Source of the DNA: Brachybacterium saurashtrense
Lineage (GTDB): Bacteria > Actinomycetota > Actinomycetes > Actinomycetales > Dermabacteraceae
DNA: 64,000 nucleotides
Assembly: GCF_003355475.1 (NCBI RefSeq)
Contig: NZ_CP031356.1
Span: forward strand, 2,790,001-2,854,000
Direction of reading: 5' to 3'
Shown: piece after piece, positions 17,994-26,502 of the stretch
Numbering within the stretch: the first letter of the stretch is position 1
Layout: every line of letters starts with the position of its first letter
Notes under the pieces: model-generated
The model's input: the letters and a program-made list of their open reading frames with translations, nothing else
What the model was told of the DNA's origin: nothing
Databases searched by the model: none
Made by a program: the position numbers and the translations under genes

Positions 17994-18485
17994 ATGCCGC
18001 GACTGCTGCCCGAGCCCGCCTACTTCGCGACCCTGCCCAAGGTGATCACCTCCGGCGCCGTGATCCTGCGCGACGAGCACGATCACCTCGTGATCGAGAA
18101 GCCGAACTACCGCGACCACTGGCTGCTGCCCGGCGGCGGGGTGGATGCCGGTGAGGACCCGCGCCGCTGCGCGCAGCGGGAGGTGCACGAGGAGCTCGGT
18201 CTGGACATCGAGGTGGGTCGCCTGCTGGGCGTGGACTGGCTGCCCGCCAGCGCCGAGCGCAGCGCCCCGATGGGGGCGCACTTCCTGTTCGACGGCGGCG
18301 TGCTCCCCCGCGCCGAGCTCGAGGCGCGCGTGGTCCCCCAGGCGGCCGAGCTCGACGACTGGGCGCTGATCCCCGAATCGCAGGCGCACCTGCTCTCCCC
18401 CTGGGGTGCGGCGCGCGTGCAGCGAGCGCTCGCCGTGCTGCGCGGCGAGGCCGAGGCGGACCTCATCCCACACGCGCTGCGCTGA
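17994..18485 (+). CDS. NUDIX hydrolase
   Basis: 163 residues. The Nudix box GGGVDAGEDPRRCAQREVHE continuing ELGL (bases ~18130-18203) matches G-x5-E-x7-R-E-U-x-E-E-x-G-U exactly, so the metal-binding catalytic helix is intact. Such enzymes hydrolyse nucleoside diphosphate-X compounds. A WLLPGGG strand precedes the box. The ATG at 17994 has no clear ribosome site; a CACGAT-like -10 box a few bases upstream suggests a leaderless transcript, though it lies only 12 bases after pxpBC and could also be read from that operon. The specific substrate is unknown. Confidence 0.9.
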   Translation: MPRLLPEPAYFATLPKVITSGAVILRDEHDHLVIEKPNYRDHWLLPGGGVDAGEDPRRCAQREVHEELGLDIEVGRLLGVDWLPASAERSAPMGAHFLFDGGVLPRAELEARVVPQAAELDDWALIPESQAHLLSPWGAARVQRALAVLRGEAEADLIPHALR

Positions 18486-18603
18486 CCTGCGGCGCGCCCG
18501 TCGGGGGATCACGTGCTCACACGCCCGCGGGTGGTCCGCTCCGCACGTCCCGCGCCCGGTGCGGGATGATGTGCCCGTCCCCTCCCCGTCGACGGAGAAG
18601 AGC

Positions 18604-20016
18604 ATGACCCCCTCGACCCCCACCGCCCCATCGGCCCCCGCCGCCGGGTCCCTCACCCGGTCGCAGCGCCTGGACCGACTCCCCTTCACCCGCCGGCACG
18701 GCAGGCTCCTGGGCGCCTCCGGCATCGGCTGGGCGCTCGACGCGATGGACGTGGGCCTGATCAGCTTCGTCATCGCCGCGCTGTCCGTGCACTGGGAGCT
18801 GTCCAAGGCGGACGGCTCCCTCATCGCCTCCGCCGGGTTCGCCGGCATGGCGATCGGCGCGAGCGTGGGCGGGCTGCTGGCCGACCGCCTGGGCCGACGC
18901 TTCGTCTTCGCCCTCACCCTGCTGGTGTACGGCCTGGCCACGGGGGCGTCCGCGCTCGCGATGGGCGTGGGCGCGCTGATCGTGCTGCGCTTCGTGGTGG
19001 GGCTGGGGCTCGGCGCCGAGCTGCCCGTCGCCTCCACCCTGATGAGCGAGTTCGCGCCGGCCCGGATCCGCGGCCGCGTGATCGTGTGGCTGGAGGCGTT
19101 CTGGGCGCTGGGCTGGATCCTCGCCGCCGTGATCGGCACCTTCGTGGCCGCCTCGGGGCCGACGGGGTGGCGCTGGGCGCTCGCGGTGGGCCTGGTGCCC
19201 GCCGTCTACTCGCTGGTCATCCGCCTGGGCATGCCCGAATCGGTGCGCTTCCTGGAGAAACAGGGACGGCACGAGGAGGCCGAGCGCGTGGTGCGCGGCT
19301 TCGAGGACGCCGCCGGGGTCGCCTCGCCCACGCACGCGAGCGCACCGGCCGACGGGACCGAGGACGACTCCGGCCGGGTCGCGGCCGACGAGGTGGGCGC
19401 GATCCCCGCCGCCGATCAGGTCGCCGCGAGCGGCGGCATCTGGTCGCGCCCGCTGCGCGCCCGCACCGCCGGGCTCTGGGCGGTGTGGTTCTGCATCAAC
19501 CTCTCCTACTACGGCGCGTTCATCTGGATCCCCACGCTGCTGGTGGACCGCGGGTTCGACCTCACCCGCTCCTTCACGTTCACGCTGATCATCACGCTCG
19601 CCCAGATCCCCGGCTACGCCGTGGCGGCCTGGCTCATCGAGGTGCTGGGCCGGCGCTGGACCCTCACCGTGTTCCTCGCCGGCTCGGCCCTGGCCGCCAC
19701 CGCCTACGGCCTCGCCGACTCCGAGGCCACGATCATCGCCGCCGGCTGCGCGCTGAGCTTCTTCAACCTGGGCGCCTGGGGCGCGCTGTACGCGATCGGT
19801 CCGGAGCTGTACCCCACCCGGGTGCGCGGCACCGGCACCGGTGCCGCGGCCGCGTTTGGGCGCATCGCCTCGATGCTCGCCCCGTTCCTGGTGCCGGTGC
19901 TGCTGGTCGCGGGCGGGCAGTGGCTCGTGTTCACCGTCTTCGGCCTCGCCTTCGCCCTCGCCGCCGCCGCGGCCTTCACCCTGCCCGAGCAGCGGGGGAA
20001 GGCGCTGGCGGAGTAG
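18604..20016 (+). CDS. MFS transporter, NiaP-like (putative niacin/aromatic acid:H+ symporter)
   Basis: 470 residues, 12 predicted membrane spans. Motifs closely follow the Bacillus NiaP niacin-transporter pattern as I recall it: GIGWALDAMDVGLISF in span 1, GLLADRLGRRF loop, GLGAELPVASTLMSEF in span 4-5, WFCINLSYYGAFIWIP in span 7 and LSFFNLGAWGALYAIGPELYPT in span 10-11. The central cytoplasmic loop has an extra ~40-residue Ala/Asp-rich segment. The ATG at 18604 follows GGAGAAG. It is monocistronic and ends at a bidirectional terminator. Niacin is the best guess; related transporters take other aromatic acids, and no NAD-biosynthesis gene lies nearby. Confidence 0.85.
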   Translation: MTPSTPTAPSAPAAGSLTRSQRLDRLPFTRRHGRLLGASGIGWALDAMDVGLISFVIAALSVHWELSKADGSLIASAGFAGMAIGASVGGLLADRLGRRFVFALTLLVYGLATGASALAMGVGALIVLRFVVGLGLGAELPVASTLMSEFAPARIRGRVIVWLEAFWALGWILAAVIGTFVAASGPTGWRWALAVGLVPAVYSLVIRLGMPESVRFLEKQGRHEEAERVVRGFEDAAGVASPTHASAPADGTEDDSGRVAADEVGAIPAADQVAASGGIWSRPLRARTAGLWAVWFCINLSYYGAFIWIPTLLVDRGFDLTRSFTFTLIITLAQIPGYAVAAWLIEVLGRRWTLTVFLAGSALAATAYGLADSEATIIAAGCALSFFNLGAWGALYAIGPELYPTRVRGTGTGAAAAFGRIASMLAPFLVPVLLVAGGQWLVFTVFGLAFALAAAAAFTLPEQRGKALAE

Positions 20017-20075
20017 GGCCGGGGCGGCGCCGCGGGCCCGGCGGGATCGGGGCTGCCGGACGGGATCGGGGCGGG

Positions 20076-20098
20076 CCGGTGCCGCGGGGCGGCACCGG
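20076..20098. terminator. Bidirectional hairpin between convergent genes
   Basis: A perfect 10-bp stem (CCGGTGCCGC / GCGGCACCGG) with a GGG loop lies in the 95-bp gap between the NiaP-like gene and the isomerase gene, which converge here. There is no U-tract, as is common in high-GC actinobacteria. Confidence 0.7.
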
Positions 20099-20111
20099 TG
20101 GCCGCGTCAGA

Positions 20112-20579
20112 TCACTTCTCGAGCGAGCCGTCGTAGGCGCAGATCGCGTCGACCTTCGCGGCGGAGCTGGAGGCGGGATCGAACTCGAGGTCCAGCCACA
20201 CCTTCACCAGCTCCTTCGCGAGCTCCAGCCCGATCACGCGCTCGCCCATGCACAGCACCTGCGCGTTGTTCGACAGCACCGAACGCTGCACCGAGTACAG
20301 ATCGTGCGCGGTGACGGCGCGGATCCCGGAGACCTTGTTCGCCGCGATCGCGACGCCGAGGCCCGTGCCGCAGATCAGCAACGCCCGGTCCGCCTCGCCG
20401 GCGGCGATCTTCTCCGCCGCCTCGACCGCGACGTTCGGGTAGTAGGTGCCGTCCTCGCGGCCGGTCACGCCCACGTCGAGGACCTGATCCACGCGGGGAT
20501 CGGCCTCGAGCAGCTCTGTCAGCGCGCTCTTGTGGCCGTACCCGGCGTTGTCGGATCCGGTGATGATTCGCCAGCCCAT
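20112..20579 (-). CDS. RpiB/LacAB-family sugar-phosphate isomerase (DerI-like)
   Basis: 155 residues. The RpiB signature LLICGTGLGVAIAANKVSGIRA (split here: LLICGTGLG then VAIAANKV) contains the catalytic Cys near residue 71, followed by THDLYSVQRSVLSNNAQVLCMG, which carries the phosphate-binding and ring-opening residues. RpiB relatives convert ribulose-5-P/ribose-5-P, but in tetritol loci a homologue (DerI) converts D-erythrulose-4-P to D-erythrose-4-P. Its position immediately downstream of a DhaK-type kinase favours the second role. The ATG at 20579 has GAAGGAG 8 bases upstream. It is the last gene of the permease-kinase-isomerase unit. Confidence 0.88.
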   Translation of the reverse strand: MGWRIITGSDNAGYGHKSALTELLEADPRVDQVLDVGVTGREDGTYYPNVAVEAAEKIAAGEADRALLICGTGLGVAIAANKVSGIRAVTAHDLYSVQRSVLSNNAQVLCMGERVIGLELAKELVKVWLDLEFDPASSSAAKVDAICAYDGSLEK

Positions 20580-20695
20580 GTGACTCTCCTTCGTGATGGT
20601 CGAGGTCGGCTCCCGTGAGGAGCCTTCCACCTGTTCAACGCCTCGGGTCGCCGACGACTTCCTGTCCGGGCCCGGCCGACCGATCGCTCAGCCGC

Positions 20696-22429
20696 TCAGC
20701 CGGCCAGCTTCTCGCCGAGCAGGGTGACGATCTTCGAGAACGAGATCGCGCCGGGGTCCGGGGTGCCCACGGACTTGTCGCCGTGGTTGCGGGCCCGGCC
20801 CATGGTGGCGGCGATGTCGGCGGTGGCCTCGGCGGCCTCGACGGCGCGGGCGGCGGCGGTGGCCACCACGGTCGCGGCCGTCTCGGCGGGCCCGTCGGCG
20901 TCCGCTCCCCCGGCCTGGCTGAGCGCGATCGCCTCGCGGAAGGGCACCGCGGCGTCCACCATCGTCTTGTCGCCGGGCGTCGCCCCGCCCAGGCGCTCGA
21001 TCGCCTCGACCGCCTGCACCAGGCCGGTGAGCAGCTGGTCACCGGTCGCCGCGGCGTCGTCGGAGAAGGCGCTGCCCAGGCTGGTCAGGGCCGCGCCCCA
21101 GAGCGCGCCGGAGGTGCCACCGGCCTCGGCGGACCAGGCCGCGCCGGCCTGCACCAGCACCGTGCGGGCGCCGCCGTCGGCCGCGACCACGCGCTCGGCG
21201 GCGGCGCGGGCGGCCGTCGCCCCCAGCACCATGCCCTGGCCGTGGTCTCCGTCCCCGGCCACCTGGTCCATGCGACCCAGCTCCGGCTCCAGATCGCGCA
21301 GCAGCTCCTCGACTGCGCCCAGGTGGGCGAGGATCCGCTGCGCGGAGGCGCGGGAGTCCTCGGAGGCCTCCGGGATCGGGTCCTCGCCGGGGGTGTACAC
21401 CCCGTCCCGCTCCTCGCCGAGGTCGCCGCCCACGGTGCCGCCGCGGCGGAAGGCGGGGGCATCCGCCGGGGCGAGCCACAGCTGCTCCAGCTCCTCATCG
21501 AGCCGCATCACGGTGAGGGAGAGGCCGGCCATGTCGAGGCTGGTCACGTGCTCGCCCACCTCGGGGCGCACCACCGTCAGGCCCGCCTCGGCCAGGAGCT
21601 CGGCGCAGTGCTTCCACACCACGAACATCTCCTCGTACTTCACGGTGCCCAGGCCGTTCAGCACCACGGCCGCGCGCTCGGAATCGAGCTCCGGGGTCTC
21701 CGCGAGCACGCCGTCCACCAGCACCTTCGCGAGCTCCTTCGCGCTCGGCATGGGCTGCTCGTCGATGCCGGGCTCGCCGTGGATGCCCAGGCCGATCGCC
21801 ATCCGCCCCTCGGGGACGTGGAACAGGGCGTCCTCGGCGCCGGGCAGGGTGCAGCCGTCGAAGGCCACGCCGAGCGAGCGGGTGGCGTCGTTCGCCTTCC
21901 AGGTGAGGCGCTCGGCCTCGGCGAGGTCGGCACCGGCCTGGATCGCGGCGCCGGCGATCTTGAACACCGGCAGGTCGCCGGCGATCCCGCGGCGGTCGCG
22001 GTGCTCGCCCTTCGCGCCGGAGGCGACGTCATCGCTGACGGCGACGATGCGCACGTCGATCCCCTCGGCGCGCAGCTTCTCCGCGGCGACGCCGAAGTGG
22101 AGCACGTCCCCGGCGTAGTGGCCGAAGCCGAGGATCACGCCGCCGCCGTTCTCGGCGTTCTTCGCCACCGAGTACACCTGGTCGGAGGACGGCGAGGAAA
22201 AGATGTTCCCGCACGGGGCGCCGTGCGCGAAGCCGGGGCCCACCCAGCCGGCGAAGGCCGGGTAGTGGCCGGAGCCGCCGCCGACGACGAGCGCGGGCTG
22301 CCCGGCCGGGGTGCGTCGGGCGCGCACCACGCCGCCGTGCACGCGCAGCAGCCCCTCGGGGTGCGCGGCCACGAGCCCCTCCACGGCGTCATGGGGGAAG
22401 GTCTTCGGATCGTCGAACAGATAGGTCAC
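20696..22429 (-). CDS. Dihydroxyacetone kinase family protein (DhaK-DhaL fusion; erythrulose kinase candidate)
   Basis: 577 residues, ATP-dependent ketose kinase. The DhaK domain (1-~330) has GGGSGHYPAFAGWVG, AGDVLHFGVA and GLGIHGEPG, the last holding the His that forms a hemiaminal with the keto substrate. The DhaL domain (~380-577) has the Mg-ADP loop GDGDHGQGM, GGTSGALWG, GDKTMVDA and GRARNHGDKSVGTPDPGA. Both halves look active. The start is GTG at 22429 behind GAGAAGAGAG. Neighbouring EltD-like dehydrogenase and DerI-like isomerase make D- or L-erythrulose a more likely substrate than dihydroxyacetone, as in the Mycobacterium smegmatis DerK/LerK kinases. Confidence 0.92.
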   Translation of the reverse strand: MTYLFDDPKTFPHDAVEGLVAAHPEGLLRVHGGVVRARRTPAGQPALVVGGGSGHYPAFAGWVGPGFAHGAPCGNIFSSPSSDQVYSVAKNAENGGGVILGFGHYAGDVLHFGVAAEKLRAEGIDVRIVAVSDDVASGAKGEHRDRRGIAGDLPVFKIAGAAIQAGADLAEAERLTWKANDATRSLGVAFDGCTLPGAEDALFHVPEGRMAIGLGIHGEPGIDEQPMPSAKELAKVLVDGVLAETPELDSERAAVVLNGLGTVKYEEMFVVWKHCAELLAEAGLTVVRPEVGEHVTSLDMAGLSLTVMRLDEELEQLWLAPADAPAFRRGGTVGGDLGEERDGVYTPGEDPIPEASEDSRASAQRILAHLGAVEELLRDLEPELGRMDQVAGDGDHGQGMVLGATAARAAAERVVAADGGARTVLVQAGAAWSAEAGGTSGALWGAALTSLGSAFSDDAAATGDQLLTGLVQAVEAIERLGGATPGDKTMVDAAVPFREAIALSQAGGADADGPAETAATVVATAAARAVEAAEATADIAATMGRARNHGDKSVGTPDPGAISFSKIVTLLGEKLAG

Positions 22430-22547
22430 GGCACTCTCTTCTCGTCTGCGAGCGGGATCGGCACCGGGGGTGCCGGGCGGCGGGGCCGCCGTGGGTCGAC
22501 GGCTCCGAGCCTGCCACGACAGCGGCGGGCCCGTCACCGGGGAGCGG

Positions 22548-23894
22548 TCAGGCGTCCACGTGGATGTCCTTCTTCCCCACGCGGGGCTGCTCGACCGTCA
22601 GCGCGAAGGTCATGAGGAACGCGAGCCCGTACAGGGCCACGAACGCCCACACCACGCCCACGTCCCCGCCCCAGGGACGCACCACGGCGACCACGGCGGA
22701 GCCCAGGAACGTCGCGCCGCCCGCGGCGGTGGTGTACATCGCCATCGCGGCACCCTTGTGGGCGGGGGCGAGCGCGGGCATGATCGCGCCGAGCGGCACG
22801 AACCCTGCCAGCAGGATGCCGAACACGGTGCCGGCGACCACCGCGACCACGAAGCCCCAGTCGGAGCCGGCCGGCACCCAGTGCGGCACGTACCACCACA
22901 GCAGCAGGCCGAGCGCGGAGCCGACGATGCCGAACCAGCGCACCGTGGTGGTCCAGCCGATGCGGTCGCCGAGGGCGCCGAAGGCGGCGTTGAACAGGAT
23001 GTTCCCGGCGAAGATCACCGAGGTCATCAGCAGCCAGCGGGACTGGCCCCAGCCCAGGGTCTCGGCGATCACGGTGGGCAGGATGATGAACATGCCGAAC
23101 TGCGGGGCGGTGTTGATCAGGCGGGTCAGGAAGCCCATCATCACGCGCCGGTTGGTCAGCGCCAGGCGCACGCCCGAGAGGATCACCTGGGAGGAGGACT
23201 CGCCCGCCGGGGCGAGGCGGCGGTCGCCGTGCTCCTCCCGCACGCCCAGGCGGGCGATGAGGAAGCCGGCGATCACGATCGCGGTGGAGGCCACCATCGC
23301 CCAGCGCTCGCCGAAGAACCCGCCGCCGAAGGCGGGGATCAGGCCGATCGCGACCAGCGAGCCGAGGGTGGGCATGCCGCCGGTGAACATCACGTAGAAC
23401 CAGCCCACGGCCGCGCCGTTGCGCTCCTTGGGCACCACGGCGTTGACCCACACCAGGAACGAGAAGGCGAACAGCGGGAAGCCGAAGCCGCGCATCAGGT
23501 AGGCGCCGAAGATGAGGGCGATCGAGCCGGTGGCGAGCGCGGCGACGAACGCGGCCTGGAACACCACCCACACCACCACGCCCAGCAGCATCACGCGGCG
23601 CGGACCCCACAGGTCCGAGAGGGCGCCGGCGAGGTAGGAGCCCACCAGCGCCGCCAGCGAGTAGACGGTGATGACGGTGGCGGCGAGGTTGATCATCGCG
23701 TCGCCGCCGCCGAACACGTTCGCGATGTGCGGGGAGACGACGTTGGTCTCCACGCCGTTGCCGGTCATGAACACCAGCACGCCGAGGAACCCCCAGCGCA
23801 GGGGGTGCGGGATGCCGAGCCGGTCCAGGCGGGACTCCTGGGCGGTCCCGGCGGCGGGGATCTCGTCGGCGCGTGCCGTGGAGACAGGGGCCAT
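22548..23894 (-). CDS. MFS permease of the polyol permease family
   Basis: 448 residues, 12 predicted spans. The first span, VLVFMTGNGVETNVVSPHI, matches the FMTGDGxE pattern of ribitol/arabinitol permeases (RbtT, DalT), and LAGALSDLWGPRR is the cytoplasmic MFS motif. It would import a polyol by proton symport, giving this locus a second uptake route beside the ABC system. The ATG at 23894 has GAAGGAG 8 bases upstream. It is first in the unit permease-kinase-isomerase, and its promoter carries the operator at 23999-24025. Confidence 0.9.
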   Translation of the reverse strand: MAPVSTARADEIPAAGTAQESRLDRLGIPHPLRWGFLGVLVFMTGNGVETNVVSPHIANVFGGGDAMINLAATVITVYSLAALVGSYLAGALSDLWGPRRVMLLGVVVWVVFQAAFVAALATGSIALIFGAYLMRGFGFPLFAFSFLVWVNAVVPKERNGAAVGWFYVMFTGGMPTLGSLVAIGLIPAFGGGFFGERWAMVASTAIVIAGFLIARLGVREEHGDRRLAPAGESSSQVILSGVRLALTNRRVMMGFLTRLINTAPQFGMFIILPTVIAETLGWGQSRWLLMTSVIFAGNILFNAAFGALGDRIGWTTTVRWFGIVGSALGLLLWWYVPHWVPAGSDWGFVVAVVAGTVFGILLAGFVPLGAIMPALAPAHKGAAMAMYTTAAGGATFLGSAVVAVVRPWGGDVGVVWAFVALYGLAFLMTFALTVEQPRVGKKDIHVDA

Positions 23895-23983
23895 GAGGAC
23901 ACTCCTTCGTGCGTGCTGGTCGCTGCGGGCCGGGCCCGGGGCGGTGGCGGCGGGGCGCGCGCCGCCCGTCGGCCGACGGGTCG

Positions 23984-24025
23984 ACCCTAGACCGCGCGAG
24001 AACATTCGTCAAGCACAAATGTTCT
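23984..24025 (-). promoter_or_regulatory. SorC-type operator overlapping the polyol permease promoter
   Basis: A perfect 8-bp inverted repeat (AGAACATT at 23999-24006, AATGTTCT at 24018-24025) encloses the 11-bp spacer CGTCAAGCACA. On the minus strand the spacer contains TTGACG (24012-24007), followed after 17 bases by TAGGGT (23989-23984), a good sigma-70-type promoter. A bound regulator would cover the -35 box. The same arrangement occurs at 30445-30486. Confidence 0.85.
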
Positions 24026-24046
24026 GCGGGTTCCCGCCGACGATCG

Positions 24047-24080
24047 GCGCGGGCGGGGCCCGGAGCTCCCCCGCCCGCGC
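24047..24080 (-). terminator. Terminator hairpin after the tetritol ABC binding protein
   Basis: A perfect 12-bp GC stem (GCGCGGGCGGGG / CCCCGCCCGCGC) with a 10-base loop starts 8 bases after the stop of the binding-protein gene. It separates the ABC operon from the downstream permease promoter. Confidence 0.75.
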
Positions 24081-24087
24081 CCGCCCC

Positions 24088-25080
24088 TCACTCGGTGTAG
24101 GTGAAGGGCGCCGTCATCTTGTCGACGTTCTCCTCGGTGATCAGCAGGCAGTCCAGCGCCTGCTTCTCCTGCTCCGGCTCGGTGCCGTTGCGCAGGAAGT
24201 CGTCCGCCATCTCGATCACGAGCTCCGCGAACTGCGCCACCGGCTGCAGCACCGTGTAGGCGAGCTCGCCGTTGCGGATCGCCTCCACGGCGTCCGGCGA
24301 GCCGTCGAAGCCGCCCACGACGATGTCCTCGAGCACCCCGGCCTCCTTGAAGGCGGCGATCGCGCCGAGCGCCATCTCGTCGTTGCCGGAGATCAGGCCC
24401 TGCATGTCCGGATGGGCCTGCAGCAGGGACTGCGCCTTGTCGTGCCCCTTGGTGCGGTCCCAGTCCGCCACCTCCTCGCCGAGCTTCTCGAGGTCCGGGT
24501 ACTGGCTGATGGTGGTGGTGTAGCCGTTGGAGCGGGTCTGGGCGTTGTTGTCCGAGGGCAGCCCGAACAGCTCCACGTAGGTGCCCTTCTCCTCCATCCG
24601 CGACACCCACTCCTGGGCACCGAGCGCGGCGCCCTGGGCGTTGTTGGAGACCAGCTGCGCCTTCGCGACGCCGGATTCGTTGATCTCCGCGTTGATGAGG
24701 AAGACGGGGATGTCCGCCTGGATCGCCTTTTTGATCGTGCCGATGGAGCCGTCGGCGTTGGCGGGATCCATGATCAGCGCGACCGACTGGTTCGAGATCG
24801 CGGTGTCCACCAGGGTGTTCTCGGTGTTGGTGTCGCCCTTGTGGGCGCCCACGGTGGTGGTGTAGCCGAGCTCCTCTGCCTTGGCGGCGGCGACGTCGCC
24901 CTCCGTCTTCCAGTACGGGTTGGAGGGGTCGTTGACGATGATCGTGATGAGGCCGCCGTCCACGCCGCCGCCCTCACCTCCGGCATCGCTGGCCCCGCCG
25001 TCGGAGGTTCCGCCGCACGCGGCGAGACCGGCGGCCGCGGCGCCGAGGCCGAGGGCGGAGAGGAAGTGCCTGCGTTCCAT
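24088..25080 (-). CDS. Ribose-type ABC transporter substrate-binding lipoprotein
   Basis: 330 residues. The ATG at 25080 (AAAGGA 7 bases upstream) gives a compact signal peptide MERRHFLSALGLG ending in lipobox LAAC; an upstream in-frame start adds nothing useful. The mature protein is a periplasmic-binding-protein type 4 (RbsB) fold, with DPSNPYWKTEGD near residue 52, MDPANADGS near 105, SGNDEMALGAIAAFKEAG near 230 and GGFDGSPDAVEAIRNGE near 255. Members of this group bind small sugars and polyols, and the flanking enzymes point to erythritol or threitol. It is last in its operon. Confidence 0.92.
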   Translation of the reverse strand: MERRHFLSALGLGAAAAGLAACGGTSDGGASDAGGEGGGVDGGLITIIVNDPSNPYWKTEGDVAAAKAEELGYTTTVGAHKGDTNTENTLVDTAISNQSVALIMDPANADGSIGTIKKAIQADIPVFLINAEINESGVAKAQLVSNNAQGAALGAQEWVSRMEEKGTYVELFGLPSDNNAQTRSNGYTTTISQYPDLEKLGEEVADWDRTKGHDKAQSLLQAHPDMQGLISGNDEMALGAIAAFKEAGVLEDIVVGGFDGSPDAVEAIRNGELAYTVLQPVAQFAELVIEMADDFLRNGTEPEQEKQALDCLLITEENVDKMTAPFTYTE

Positions 25081-25233
25081 GGGTGTTCCTTTCATCGGGA
25101 TGCTCTCCGGGGAGCGCATCGTGCTGGGCCGGAGGGTCCGGCAGCGGGATCGGGGGGGTGGGTGCGGTCAGTGCATCGGGTGCGGTCAGCGGGGTCGGTC
25201 CCGGGGTTCGGGGCCGACGGACGGGTGCGCCGG

Positions 25234-26478
25234 TCAGGAGCGCTCCTCGGGGGACGGCGAGCCGTCGGCGGCCGACGGCGACGTCGCCGGGCCCTGTCCC
25301 GTCGACGCGCCCTGTCCCGTCGGCGCGGCGTCCCCGTCGGACCCCGCCGCCGGGGCCTTCCCGGCGTTCGCGCGGGCCCGTCGGCGCGGGCCGCCGTACT
25401 GCAGGGAGTTGAGCATCACGGCCACCACGATCACGGCGCCGATGAACACGGTCTGCCAGTAGGCGGAGACGCCCACCAGCACCAGGCCGTCGGAGAGGAA
25501 GCCGATCACGAAGGCGCCCAGCAGGGTGCCGCGCACGGTGCCGCGACCGCCGGCGAGCGCCGCGCCGCCGATCACCACGCCCGCGATGGCGGTGAGCTCG
25601 TAGGTGTTGCCCGCGGTGGGGCTGGCGCTGGTGAGGGTGGAGGCGAGGATGACGCCCGCGATCGCGGAGCAGAGGCCGGAGACCACGTACACCCACACGG
25701 TCACGCGCCGCACCGGCACGCCGGAGAGCTCGGCCGCGCGGGCGTTGCCGCCGGTGGCGTAGAGCCAGCGCCCGAAGGTGGTGCGCGCCAGCACCAGGGC
25801 CAGCACCAGCGCCACCGCGGCCATGATCAGCACGCCGGCGGGGATGCCGAGGATGCGCTGGAAGCCAAGCCATTCGAAGCCGGTGTTGCCCAGGCCCTCG
25901 GTGCCGGAGAGGTCGTTGATGGTGCGTCCGTTGGTCATCAGCAGCGCCGCGCCGCGCACCACGTAGAGCATGCCCAGGGTGGCCACGAACGGCGCCACGT
26001 TGAACCGCGCCACCAGCACGCCGTTGAGCGCCCCGATGAGGCCGCCGAGCCCGACGGACAGCAGCACCGCCACGGGCACGCTCGGGTAGAGCGTCACGCC
26101 GAAGATGTCCAGCGGGACGCCGCGCAGCAGGAAGCCGGCGATCACGGCGGAGAAGCCGAGGGTGGAGCCCACCGAGAGGTCGATCCCGCCGGTGAGCACC
26201 ACCAGCAGCATCCCCATCGACAGCAGCGCGAAGATCGCGACGTGCGAGGTCATGATCAGCAGGTTGTCCACGGTGAGGAAGTTCGGGGACAGCAGGGAGA
26301 ACACCACGATGATCAGGGCGAGGGCGAGGAAGGCGCGGCCCTCGATGAGCAGCGTGGACAGGTCGAGCCGCCTCCGGCCGGCGCCGGAGCCCCCGGAGCC
26401 GGGCCCTTCTGCGCCGGGTCCGCGGGGGCCCGTGGCGGCGGTGGTGGTCGTGGCGGTGTCTGCGGTGGTGGAAGCCAT
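25234..26478 (-). CDS. Ribose-type ABC transporter permease
   Basis: 414 residues with the RbsC-family pattern: NLLIMTSHVAIFALLSMGMLLVVLTGGIDLSVG (LTGGIDLSVG is diagnostic), NVAPFVATLGMLYVVRG, and an EAA-like loop before YVVSGLCSAIAGVI. A ~35-residue Thr/Gly-rich N-terminus and a ~45-residue Ala/Pro/Gly-rich C-terminal tail are cytoplasmic by inference and unusual in length. A homodimer would form the channel. The ATG at 26478 lies 24 bases downstream of the ATPase stop, so it is in the same operon. A 153-bp gap, containing two copies of GGGTGCGGTCAG, separates it from the binding-protein gene. Confidence 0.92.
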   Translation of the reverse strand: MASTTADTATTTTAATGPRGPGAEGPGSGGSGAGRRRLDLSTLLIEGRAFLALALIIVVFSLLSPNFLTVDNLLIMTSHVAIFALLSMGMLLVVLTGGIDLSVGSTLGFSAVIAGFLLRGVPLDIFGVTLYPSVPVAVLLSVGLGGLIGALNGVLVARFNVAPFVATLGMLYVVRGAALLMTNGRTINDLSGTEGLGNTGFEWLGFQRILGIPAGVLIMAAVALVLALVLARTTFGRWLYATGGNARAAELSGVPVRRVTVWVYVVSGLCSAIAGVILASTLTSASPTAGNTYELTAIAGVVIGGAALAGGRGTVRGTLLGAFVIGFLSDGLVLVGVSAYWQTVFIGAVIVVAVMLNSLQYGGPRRRARANAGKAPAAGSDGDAAPTGQGASTGQGPATSPSAADGSPSPEERS

Positions 26479-26502
26479 GGGAGTTCCGTTCGTGGGAGCG
26501 GG